Assembly (NCBI GenBank): GCA_023441125.1
Contig: JAEZQV010000179.1
Coordinates: 1-12,296, forward strand
Length of the DNA: 12,296 bases
From: Bacillota bacterium
Lineage (GTDB): Bacteria > Bacillota_C > Negativicutes > Sporomusales > Sporomusaceae
Reading direction: 5' to 3'
In this document: positions 1 through 6,230 of the stretch, one piece after another
How positions within the stretch are numbered: the stretch's first letter is position 1
Layout: each line of letters opens with the position of its first letter
Translations under genes and position numbers: made by a program
The notes under the pieces: generated by a model
Databases searched by the model: none
What the model saw: the letters and a program-made list of their open reading frames with translations, nothing else
What the model was told of the DNA's origin: nothing

Positions 1-53
1 GGACACAGCGTAGCGAGATTAGAGAGAAATAAGTTCGTAAGGTGGGGGAAAGG

Positions 54-1418
54 ATGAGAAAAAGCATAATTATCGCGGCCGTGCTGGCGCTTTTCGTGGG
101 ATTGACCGGCGCGGCGGCCGCCGCCCCGGTCAATCCCTTCGGCGACGTGCCGGCCGGTCACTGGGCCTATGACGCGGTGCACAAGCTGCAGCAGGACGGG
201 ATTATCGACGGTGACGGCCGGGGTTCCTTCCGGGGCGACCGGCCGGCTACCCGTTATGAGTTGGCCCAGGTAGTGGCCCGGGCCATTTGGAACAAGGACA
301 AGGCCGACGCCGGCAGCAAGGCGCTGATCGACAAGCTGGCGGCTGAGTTCGCCGGCGAGCTTACCAGCCTTGGGGTGCGGGTCGATACGCTGGAAAAGAA
401 AGCGGACAAGATAACGGTGTCCGGCTTCCTGCATCTGTCTGACCAGATCTGGAACAACAGCGGCTCGTTCGCCGGCCATACCGCGGCCACCGGCGATACG
501 CCGCATCCCAATGACGGCCACTATCCGGCGGTCGGCATTGATTTATACGTGAATTACAAAATCAATGACCGCTGGCAGTTCAAAATCGAGAACGAAGCCG
601 TGCGGGATTTCCGGACCGGCGGCTTCTGGACACGGATTCCCAATGGGGACGGGACTTATACGACGGTTGACGGCACCATCAGCGGTTCGCAGCGCTATGA
701 CCAGATGTACGCCGAGGGGCTGGTCGGCAAGGCTACGGTGAAAGCCGGCCGGTTCGACTACAGTCCGGCCTACGGGCTGATGGTATCGCCCGGCCGCAAG
801 GGCATCAACGGGGTGCAGCTGGCAATGGGCGACAAGAGCCGGACCACATTGACCTACGGTTATTTCCGCCAGGGCTGGACAGGCAACGCCACCAATCCCT
901 ATATCATCGCCAACACGGCGGACAACCGCTATGCCGCCATTGAATTCGCCGCGCCGCTCGCTAAGGACCTGAATTTCAAAGCGGCCTATCATAATCTGTC
1001 TACCGACGGTTCGGACACCGCCATCATTGCCGATAATATCAACCTGTGGGAGGCCGGCGTCGACAAGATGCTCGGCAAGAAGCTCAACCTGTTCGCCACC
1101 TACGGCCAGTCCAACGCCGACAGCCAGAACAAGGCCTACAAAGCCGGGGTTACCTACGGCCGGGCCGACCTCAATACCCCCGGCTCGTATTTCGTAACGG
1201 CCCGCTACCTCTATGCCGAGGCCAAGTCCTCCATTTCCCCGGATGACTACTGGGTGTCCAAATATGACTGGGGTCTGAAAGGACCGGAGTTAACCGGGCA
1301 GTTTATCATTGATAAAAATATCGACATCTTTCTGTGGGCCGCTTCTTTACAGCCCACCGACGGCACCCATACCGGCAGACTGAACACGGTCAAGCTGGGC
1401 GTTGACTTCTACTTCTAA
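54..1418 (+). CDS. SLH-domain outer-membrane porin (OmpM-like)
   Basis: Predicted outer-membrane beta-barrel protein tethered to the cell wall by an SLH domain, the architecture of OmpM-type porins in diderm Firmicutes. From the ATG at 54 (454 aa) the protein starts with a signal peptide: MRKS, a hydrophobic core, then an Ala run with likely cleavage near residue 24. One SLH domain follows (about 29-78, with GDVPAGHWAYDAV and the RYELAQVVARAI end), then a short charged helical linker (about 85-118). The rest is beta-rich with many alternating aromatic residues and ends in FYF, the terminal aromatic expected of barrel proteins. A GTG at 42 is also in frame, but it lies inside the purine-rich ribosome site (GGTGGGGGAAAGG, 41-53), so ATG 54 is preferred. 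In such bacteria the SLH domain binds modified peptidoglycan and the barrel forms a general diffusion pore. It is followed by a terminator and is probably monocistronic; its promoter lies outside the window. Confidence 0.9.
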   Translation: MRKSIIIAAVLALFVGLTGAAAAAPVNPFGDVPAGHWAYDAVHKLQQDGIIDGDGRGSFRGDRPATRYELAQVVARAIWNKDKADAGSKALIDKLAAEFAGELTSLGVRVDTLEKKADKITVSGFLHLSDQIWNNSGSFAGHTAATGDTPHPNDGHYPAVGIDLYVNYKINDRWQFKIENEAVRDFRTGGFWTRIPNGDGTYTTVDGTISGSQRYDQMYAEGLVGKATVKAGRFDYSPAYGLMVSPGRKGINGVQLAMGDKSRTTLTYGYFRQGWTGNATNPYIIANTADNRYAAIEFAAPLAKDLNFKAAYHNLSTDGSDTAIIADNINLWEAGVDKMLGKKLNLFATYGQSNADSQNKAYKAGVTYGRADLNTPGSYFVTARYLYAEAKSSISPDDYWVSKYDWGLKGPELTGQFIIDKNIDIFLWAASLQPTDGTHTGRLNTVKLGVDFYF

Positions 1419-1475
1419 ATTTTAGCCGGGGATGACAGACTCCCGGGAACCAACACGAATAGTGTATTACATAAA

Positions 1476-1509
1476 CAAGGGCTACTGTCTCAAGAAACAG
1501 TAGCCCTTG
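1476..1509 (+). terminator. Intrinsic terminator after the SLH porin
   Basis: A perfect 13-bp stem (CAAGGGCTACTGT, 1476-1488, with its complement at 1497-1509) encloses an 8-nt loop and is followed by CTTATTTG. It starts 57 nt after the porin stop codon. The T-tract is weak, so termination may be partial. The stem is symmetric and could also act on the minus strand. Confidence 0.75.
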
Positions 1510-1780
1510 CTTATTTGAAGGCTATCAGTAGAAACCAGCGGGATAGAGGCTGTGCCTCTAAAACAAGAGGACAGGGAATGCGCTTCGAATTGCTCTGAAT
1601 GTCTTTTCGCTGTTTCCTCCATGAATTGAGTGCAGCAAGGTTCAATGCCGCTATTTCTCAGGTCGAAGTCAAACAGGTAGCAGGCAGCCGCGGTGATGAC
1701 GATGTTTCTGCAAGCTGCTATGACAATACGCATTTCTAAGGCAGTTTAACATACACTAGATATGCTATCTATCAGACAGA
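1510..1780. other. Gene-free stretch with repeat remnant
   Basis: No convincing gene is seen between the porin terminator and the permease operon. The stretch holds one copy of the dispersed GGACAGGGAATGCGCTTCG repeat (1560-1587). A minus-strand open frame (1733-1482) runs through the terminator hairpin, has no clear ribosome site and shows no recognisable domain. It is most likely non-coding or a decayed repeat element. The promoter for the downstream permease operon should lie here, but I cannot point to a good -35/-10 pair. Confidence 0.5.
1560..1587 (+). repeat. Dispersed repeat, copy 1
   Basis: AAAACAAGAGGACAGGGAAT followed by GCGCTTCG. It matches copy 2 (3548-3575) at 26 of 28 positions and is in the same orientation. 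Short GGGGACAGG-type sequences are commonly found at the ends of, or scattered with, RAYT/IS200-like (Y1) transposase elements in Firmicutes. Here copy 2 lies just upstream of such a transposase remnant. Confidence 0.7.
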
Positions 1781-1814
1781 GGGAGGGATAAGCCTGTATT
1801 CGCAGTTTGCGCCA

Positions 1815-2756
1815 GTGGATATTTCCGGCCTGAGGGATAAAATCTCATGGGCTGATCTTATTAACTTTAAGATGATATTTTTCAGCATTATCATTGAGGC
1901 TTTACCATTTATCCTCGTCGGAGTGTTCGTTTCGTCTGTGCTCAATTTGTTTCTGTCGGAAGAACTCATAGAGAAACTGTTGCCGCGCAATAAGATTGCC
2001 GGCATTATTATCGCAAGCGTGTTAGGCGTGCTGGTGCCGCTGTGTGAATGCGGGATAGTGCCAATCACCAGGCGGCTTGTGCAAAAAGGCGTACCGGTTT
2101 ATGTTGCCGCAACGTTTATGCTTGCCACCCCCATTATTAACCCGGTCGTTATGTTAGCGACTTCCGTTGCTTTCAGCTTAAACCCCAGGATGGTTTGGCT
2201 TAGGCTTGGCGCCGCTCTCCTGGTTTCGATCATCACCGGGATCGTATTGAGTTTTGTATTACAAGATAACCAGTTAAAGGAGAGCGCCGGCGGGCAGTGT
2301 GATTGCTGCTGCTCAGGGCATAGCGGCCAAGCCGGCTCTGTCTTGCGCAAAGTATTTTACGTGCTGACAGGAGCCTGCAGTGAATTTTTTGAAATGGGCA
2401 AGTTTCTTATCGCCGGCGCCTTTCTCAGTGCCATAGCCCAGACGACAATACCCTATTCGGCCTTGGCCGCAGTCGGCCAGGCCCCCTTGCTATCAATTAT
2501 CATGATGATGGTATTTGCCTTTTTTGTTTCCGTATGCTCTTCAGCCGATGCTTTTATCGCTGCTTCCTTTGGCTCAAGTTTTACGCCGGGATCTCTTATC
2601 GCCTTTATGGTATTTGGACCCATGATTGACTTGAAAAACACGTTAATGCTGTATCATTCTTTTCGGCCGCGTTTTGTCGTGACCTTAATCCTTGTCACCG
2701 TTTGTCTGTGCGTTAGCCTTTCGTATATCAGCAATTTTCTGGTGGGAGGGCTGTAA
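1815..2756 (+). CDS. YraQ/UPF0718-family permease
   Basis: Integral membrane protein of the UPF0718 (YraQ; B. subtilis YcgR-type) permease family, to which the organoarsenical exporter ArsP also belongs. From GTG 1815 it is 313 aa with about eight hydrophobic segments in two halves. Family signatures are visible: IEALPFILVGVF (27-38), PLCECGIVP (75-83), ATPIINPVV (104-112), VCSSADAFIAASF (240-252) and GPMIDLKN (269-276). The hydrophilic middle loop carries a cysteine cluster, QCDCCCSGH (161-169), which suggests metal or thiol chemistry. The substrate is unknown. The start is uncertain: the only good ribosome site (GGGAGGG, 1781-1787) is 27 nt before GTG 1815 but 6 nt before an in-frame CTG at 1794, which would add seven residues. 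The next gene starts immediately after this stop codon, and the pair is a known two-gene unit. Confidence 0.88.
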   Translation: MDISGLRDKISWADLINFKMIFFSIIIEALPFILVGVFVSSVLNLFLSEELIEKLLPRNKIAGIIIASVLGVLVPLCECGIVPITRRLVQKGVPVYVAATFMLATPIINPVVMLATSVAFSLNPRMVWLRLGAALLVSIITGIVLSFVLQDNQLKESAGGQCDCCCSGHSGQAGSVLRKVFYVLTGACSEFFEMGKFLIAGAFLSAIAQTTIPYSALAAVGQAPLLSIIMMMVFAFFVSVCSSADAFIAASFGSSFTPGSLIAFMVFGPMIDLKNTLMLYHSFRPRFVVTLILVTVCLCVSLSYISNFLVGGL

Positions 2757-3524
2757 TTGCTAGTGCGCATAAGAATAAGTTTTGACGCCCTGATAAAAAC
2801 CCTGATCCTCTTTGGCTACCTAATGTTTTTGACATGGCTGATAGGCACCAACGCGATTCAACTCTACATCCATCCCCGCTATCTGCAGCTTACCCAAATG
2901 ACAGTGATGGTGCTGTTTGGGCTCGTTATTGTCCAGGCGCTGCAGATTATCTATTTAAAGCAAGATAACCACCACTGTCATCATCCCGGCCGGACGTTAA
3001 GGCGCTGGCTGGGGTATATGCCGTTTTTAGTATCCCTGTTGTTAGCTTTCTATTTGCCAAGCAGTACATTAAACGCCAAATTGGTCGGAACCAAGGGATT
3101 TAATACCGGCGTTATTGCTGTCAGCGAGCAAACTTTAGCCGATTTTGCCGTCACTATGCAGCAAATGGCAATGATCGAGGTTACCGACCAAAATTATATT
3201 AATGTAATATCGGAGCTACGGCTTCATCCGGAAAAATATGTAGGCAGGCAAATAACAATTACCGGATTCGTTTATAAGGATTTGTCCTTTCCAGCAGCGA
3301 AGCTGGCGTTGGTAAGATACGTTACTTTTTGCTGCTCGGCGGATGCCATCCCTGCCGGCATCTTGTGTGAGGTTGCTGATGAACAAAACTACCCTATCGG
3401 CACCTGGTTAAGTGTCCAGGGCACGCTGGCGTTAAGCGAGCACCAAAAGAAGACAGTACCCTTAATTTCCGCCGCCAGGGTTACGATCATCGAAGAGCCG
3501 CCGCAGCCGTACATTTACCCTTAA
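2757..3524 (+). CDS. TIGR03943/UPF0703-family permease partner (YcgQ-like)
   Basis: A 255-aa protein of the TIGR03943 family (B. subtilis YcgQ-type), usually encoded next to a UPF0718 permease and thought to be its partner; the transported compound is not established. The N-terminal half has three hydrophobic stretches (about 12-32, 47-66, 84-100), interrupted by a His/Cys-rich loop NHHCHHPG (71-78) that could bind metal. The C-terminal half is a soluble domain with ITITGFVYKD (166-175) and the conserved RYVTFCCSADA (187-197). The start is a TTG that directly abuts the TAA of the upstream gene. The ribosome site GGGAGGG (2744-2750) with 6-nt spacing supports it, and a GTG at 2763 is an alternative. 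Translation is probably coupled to the permease. No strong terminator follows. Confidence 0.87.
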   Translation: MLVRIRISFDALIKTLILFGYLMFLTWLIGTNAIQLYIHPRYLQLTQMTVMVLFGLVIVQALQIIYLKQDNHHCHHPGRTLRRWLGYMPFLVSLLLAFYLPSSTLNAKLVGTKGFNTGVIAVSEQTLADFAVTMQQMAMIEVTDQNYINVISELRLHPEKYVGRQITITGFVYKDLSFPAAKLALVRYVTFCCSADAIPAGILCEVADEQNYPIGTWLSVQGTLALSEHQKKTVPLISAARVTIIEEPPQPYIYP

Positions 3525-3665
3525 CTCACCGCTTCGAAATAGTATAAAAAACAAGGGGACAGGGAATACGCTTCGTTGGGGGCTAGGGTTCAGGCTTGAG
3601 TTATGCAAATTGACTTATAATAAATGGTCTGTTAAGGTAAGAAAAAGTAAGATTGCCAGTTGAGA
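3525..3665. other. Intergenic stretch with repeat copy
   Basis: Non-coding DNA between the permease pair and the transposase remnant. It contains repeat copy 2 and a visibly AT-rich tail. TTGACT and TATAAT occur side by side (3610-3621) without a spacer, so they are not a promoter pair. Nothing else is recognised. Confidence 0.5.
3548..3575 (+). repeat. Dispersed repeat, copy 2
   Basis: AAAACAAGGGGACAGGGAAT followed by ACGCTTCG, about 90 nt before the start of the RAYT-type transposase remnant. This is where the end of such an element is expected. It differs from copy 1 at only two positions. Confidence 0.7.
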
Positions 3666-3809
3666 ATGGCGGCAAGAAAATTAAGAGTACACTACGAAGA
3701 TGCAATCTATTACGTAATAACTAGAGGAAATAGTAGGAAACGAAATTTGCAAGAGATAAAGAAAGTAAAGTTTTTAGAGATCTTAGCTTGTTCAGTATCA
3801 GCAGGTTGA
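3666..3809 (+). pseudogene. Truncated RAYT/IS200-like Y1 transposase (5' remnant)
   Basis: A 47-codon frame starting MAARKLRVHYEDAIYYVITR, then GNSRKRN, then KKVKFLEILACSVSAG and a stop. The start matches the N-terminus of Y1_Tnp-type REP-associated transposases (pattern MARK.R..Y..A.YHVI.RGN). The KFLEIL part fits the helix that follows shortly afterwards in these proteins. Full-length members are roughly 200-300 aa and carry a catalytic HUH motif (LMPNHYHLL-like) and a tyrosine; both are missing here. The remnant therefore cannot catalyse transposition. The next recognisable sequence is the promoter of the MNT/HEPN pair, so the 3' part was lost by deletion or replaced when that pair arrived. 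Confidence 0.8.
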
Positions 3810-3832
3810 CTTGACGCAAATATGGCTATAAT
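3806..3832 (+). promoter_or_regulatory. Candidate promoter of the MNT/HEPN pair
   Basis: TTGACT (3806-3811), a 15-nt spacer and a perfect TATAAT (3827-3832), about 45 nt before the chosen start of the nucleotidyltransferase gene. The spacer is shorter than the ideal 17 nt. A second TTGAC overlaps at 3811 but is too close to the -10. The promoter begins at the tail of the transposase remnant. Confidence 0.45.
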
Positions 3833-3877
3833 GGTAATGTGAGAGTAGAAAATAATGTGATGAGGGGGGGAAAGCCT

Positions 3878-4234
3878 ATGGCAAATTCCGCTGACCAACA
3901 ACAACGCGTTACAAGCATCATGAAAGAGATAGTTGCGTCTATGAAAACTATTTTCGGTGAAAAATTGCGCCAGGTACTCCTCTTCGGTTCTTATGCTCGC
4001 GGTGACCAGGAACAATATTCCGATATGGATATAATGGTGCTGGTAACCCTTACAGATGAAGAAGTCAAAAGTTATAATGATGCAATTGTTGATGTGATGT
4101 CAGAAATATCGCTCAAATATGGCGTATTACCAACTATTATCGGGAAGAATTACGAACATTTTTATCATTGGGTTCCTTACCTGCCATTCTACCGGAATGT
4201 AAGGGCTGAAGGGATTGAATACTATGCAAGCTGA
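3878..4234 (+). CDS. MNT-domain nucleotidyltransferase (MntA-like, antitoxin type)
   Basis: A 118-aa minimal nucleotidyltransferase with the polymerase-beta core motif GSX10DXD: LLFGSYARGD with G37-S38, then SDMD with D49 and D51. An obvious third carboxylate is not seen, which is common in this group. Such MNT proteins pair with HEPN proteins. In the characterised HepT/MntA (type VII) systems the MNT enzyme adds AMP to a tyrosine of the HEPN RNase and silences it. Upstream in-frame starts exist (GTG 3839), but GTG 3839 would lie at the predicted transcript start. ATG 3878 follows a strong purine ribosome site (GAGGGGGGG, 3862-3870). Its end overlaps the HEPN gene by 11 nt, a translationally coupled pair. 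Base composition is more AT-rich than in the surrounding metabolic genes, consistent with transfer. Target and activity are inferred from the family. Confidence 0.85.
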   Translation: MANSADQQQRVTSIMKEIVASMKTIFGEKLRQVLLFGSYARGDQEQYSDMDIMVLVTLTDEEVKSYNDAIVDVMSEISLKYGVLPTIIGKNYEHFYHWVPYLPFYRNVRAEGIEYYAS

Positions 4235-4646
4235 AATGTTGGAATTATCCAGATATCGAACAGAAAAAGCTGAAGAATGTTTGTCTGATTCTCAGGCTGC
4301 TTTTGACGAAGGACGGTTGGCTACATCAATTAATAGGTCTTATTACGCTATGTTCCATATGATCAGAGCATTACTGGCCTTAGATGGGTTTGATTCAAAA
4401 AAACATTCAACAATTATTGGATATTTTAATCAGCACTACATTGCTTCCGGAAAAATTGACGTGGTTTATAATAAGTTTCTTTCTAATGCATTTCAGATTC
4501 GTAACCAAAGTGATTATAACGATTTTTATGTTGTTAGCCGTAATGAGGCTGAAAAGCAACTTCGTAATGCAATCCAGTTTAATAAATTTATGACCCGATA
4601 TATTCAGGAACTGACTACGGATAGTCAGCAGGATCTTTATACATAA
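4224..4646 (+). CDS. HEPN-domain protein (UPF0332 type, putative RNase toxin)
   Basis: A 140-aa all-helical HEPN protein of the UPF0332 type. Family features are A...GR...SINRSYYAMFHMIRALL (26-51), the GFDSKKHSTIIGYFNQHYI segment (55-73), and FQIRNQSDYNDF (90-101), which carries R93-N94-x3-Y98. This is the RX4(H/Y)-type active site of HEPN ribonucleases. The gene starts inside the 3' end of the MNT gene. ATG 4224 has GAAGGG ten nt upstream, whereas the alternative TTG at 4215 sits almost on top of that site. Known HEPN/MNT pairs act as toxin-antitoxin or phage-defence modules, with the HEPN part cleaving RNA when not held in check. Here the active site has Tyr where HepT has His, so nuclease activity is not assured. 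Confidence 0.83.
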   Translation: MQAEMLELSRYRTEKAEECLSDSQAAFDEGRLATSINRSYYAMFHMIRALLALDGFDSKKHSTIIGYFNQHYIASGKIDVVYNKFLSNAFQIRNQSDYNDFYVVSRNEAEKQLRNAIQFNKFMTRYIQELTTDSQQDLYT

Positions 4647-4681
4647 ACTTAGATGAGATGATGTTATTTCTGCCTTTTGGA

Positions 4682-4700
4682 AAAACAAGGGGACAGGAAT
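4682..4700 (+). repeat. Dispersed repeat, copy 3 (partial)
   Basis: AAAACAAGGGGACAGGAAT, the same core as copies 1 and 2, then CCTGTTTC, so that ACAGGAATCCTGT forms a short palindrome. It lies 35 nt after the HEPN stop. With copy 2 it brackets the transposase remnant and the MNT/HEPN pair as direct repeats. Confidence 0.6.
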
Positions 4701-4753
4701 CCTGTTTCATTGTGAATTGCTGCCGGCTATCGCCGGACGATGCCGGAAAACAG

Positions 4754-4791
4754 AGGACTGCAGCCACAGCGGCAGCTATGGCTGCAGTCCT
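4754..4791 (-). terminator. Intrinsic terminator of the feo operon
   Basis: A perfect 13-bp stem (AGGACTGCAGCCA, 4754-4766, with its complement at 4779-4791) and a 12-nt loop lie about 33 nt past the stop of the FeoB membrane gene. Read on the minus strand the stem is followed by CTGTTTTCC, a modest T-tract. It sits between converging operons and could also stop transcripts coming from the HEPN gene. Confidence 0.7.
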
Positions 4792-4823
4792 TTGCCGAAT
4801 TTTCGGGGCAGAATTTGCCTTGA

Positions 4824-6230
4824 TTAAGCAAGACCGAGGCCGCGGGCCGACTGGGCTACTACGAAGCAGACGGCGAAAGCAACAACCGTCGGGATGAGAA
4901 AGGACAACAAGGTCCATTTTACGCTGCCGGACTCCTTATAGGCGGTTAACAGGGTTGTGGTGCAAGGCCAGTGCAGGAGGCAGAACAGCATCGAGCAGAC
5001 GGCCGTGAGCCAGGTCCAGCCGTGGCTGAACAATATTTCCCGGAGTTCTTCCAGGCTTTCGAATTCCATCATCTGTCCGGTGGACAGATAGCTCATAATG
5101 AGAATGGGAACCACGATTTCGTTGGCCGGGAGTCCCAGGATGAAGGCCAGGAGAATGAACCCGTCAATGCCGATGGCGTAACCGAGCGGCTGCAGCCAGT
5201 TGGCCAGATGACTGAGGATGCTCATGTCTCCTATGTAGACATTGCCGAGTATCCAGGTAATCGCGCCGGCGGGAGCGGCCATGATGACGGCGCGCTTTAG
5301 TACAAAGAAGGTGCGGTCGATGAGGGAACGGTAGATGATCGCACCGATTTGCGGCGGGCGATACGGCGGCAGCTCTAACACCAGTGACGAGGGTTCGCCT
5401 TTGAGGATGGTATGCGACAGTGTCCAGGATATGACGAAGGTGGCGGCAATACCCAAGAGGACCAGGCCGGTGATCGTGAAGGCCGCGACCAGGGTCTCAT
5501 ATTCGGAGGCCACGGAACCGCCGACAAAGATGGTGGCAATGGCGATCAGGGTTGGAAACCGTCCGTTGCAGGGAACAAAATTGTTGGTTAGGATCGCGAT
5601 GAGCCGTTCGCGCGGCGAGTCGATAATCCGGCACGAGACAATACCGGCGGCATTGCAGCCAAACCCCATGCACATGGTAAGCGCCTGTTTGCCGCAGGCT
5701 TTGCATTTTTTGAAGAAACTGTCCATATTAAAGGCCACTCGCGGCAAATAGCCCAGGTCTTCCAGCAGGGTAAACAACGGGAAGAAGATGGCCATCGGCG
5801 GCAGCATGACAGATATGACCCAGGCCAGACCCCGGTACAGCCCCAGGACGAGGACCCCGTGGAGCCAGGCCGGAGCGCCGGCCAGCGCAAACCATGCGGT
5901 AAGCTGATCCTGAAAGGCGAAGAACGCGTCGGCCAGCAGGCTGGAAGGCACGTTCGCGCCTTCGATGGTGAGCCAGAAAACCATGCCCAATAAGGCCAGC
6001 ATGATGGGGTAGCCGAACAGGCGGGAGGTGAGGATGTCGTCGAGTTTGGCGTCCCAGGTGGAGGGATTCTCCGTTTGCTGGGTGATCACGGTACGCGCTA
6101 TCTGCTCGGCATTGGTGTATATGTCGGCTACGATGGCATCCCCCAGGGCGTTGCCGGCCCGGCAGCGCACTTTATCCGCTTCCGTGCACATTTCCGCTAA
6201 TGTGGTCATGGGTGTGACAATTCCGCTCAT
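4824..6230 (-). CDS. feoB: FeoB membrane permease subunit (C-terminal part of a split FeoB)
   Basis: A 468-aa integral membrane protein equivalent to the transmembrane part of the ferrous iron transporter FeoB. After a hydrophilic start (1-68) with the KLDDILTSRLFGYP entry motif come multiple membrane helices and the two Gate domains. The conserved elements are YLPRVAFNMD (161-170), MGFGCNAAG (188-196), RIIDSPRERLIAIL (201-214) and NNFVPCNGRFP (216-226), plus a second Gate half with GLPANEIVVPI. It contains no GTPase motifs; those are in the upstream gene. The start ATG overlaps the upstream stop (ATGA, 6230-6227) and has an SD sequence GGAGGTGG (6245-6238) inside the upstream gene. An in-frame TAA at 6257-6255 rules out an N-terminal extension, so this is a true separate gene. 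The two parts together (about 730 aa) equal one normal FeoB. Fe(II) crosses the inner membrane here. Confidence 0.93.
   Translation of the reverse strand: MSGIVTPMTTLAEMCTEADKVRCRAGNALGDAIVADIYTNAEQIARTVITQQTENPSTWDAKLDDILTSRLFGYPIMLALLGMVFWLTIEGANVPSSLLADAFFAFQDQLTAWFALAGAPAWLHGVLVLGLYRGLAWVISVMLPPMAIFFPLFTLLEDLGYLPRVAFNMDSFFKKCKACGKQALTMCMGFGCNAAGIVSCRIIDSPRERLIAILTNNFVPCNGRFPTLIAIATIFVGGSVASEYETLVAAFTITGLVLLGIAATFVISWTLSHTILKGEPSSLVLELPPYRPPQIGAIIYRSLIDRTFFVLKRAVIMAAPAGAITWILGNVYIGDMSILSHLANWLQPLGYAIGIDGFILLAFILGLPANEIVVPILIMSYLSTGQMMEFESLEELREILFSHGWTWLTAVCSMLFCLLHWPCTTTLLTAYKESGSVKWTLLSFLIPTVVAFAVCFVVAQSARGLGLA

Noticed and set aside
543..992. Long minus-strand frame inside the porin gene
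   Set aside because: A shadow of a GC-rich coding sequence. The plus-strand frame has signal peptide, SLH domain and barrel features; the minus frame has none.
1482..1733. Minus-strand frame of 83 codons
   Set aside because: It runs through the porin terminator hairpin and a dispersed repeat, has no clear ribosome site and matches no family I recognise.
3610..3621. TTGACT and TATAAT as a promoter for the transposase remnant
   Set aside because: The two hexamers abut with no spacer, so they cannot form a -35/-10 pair.
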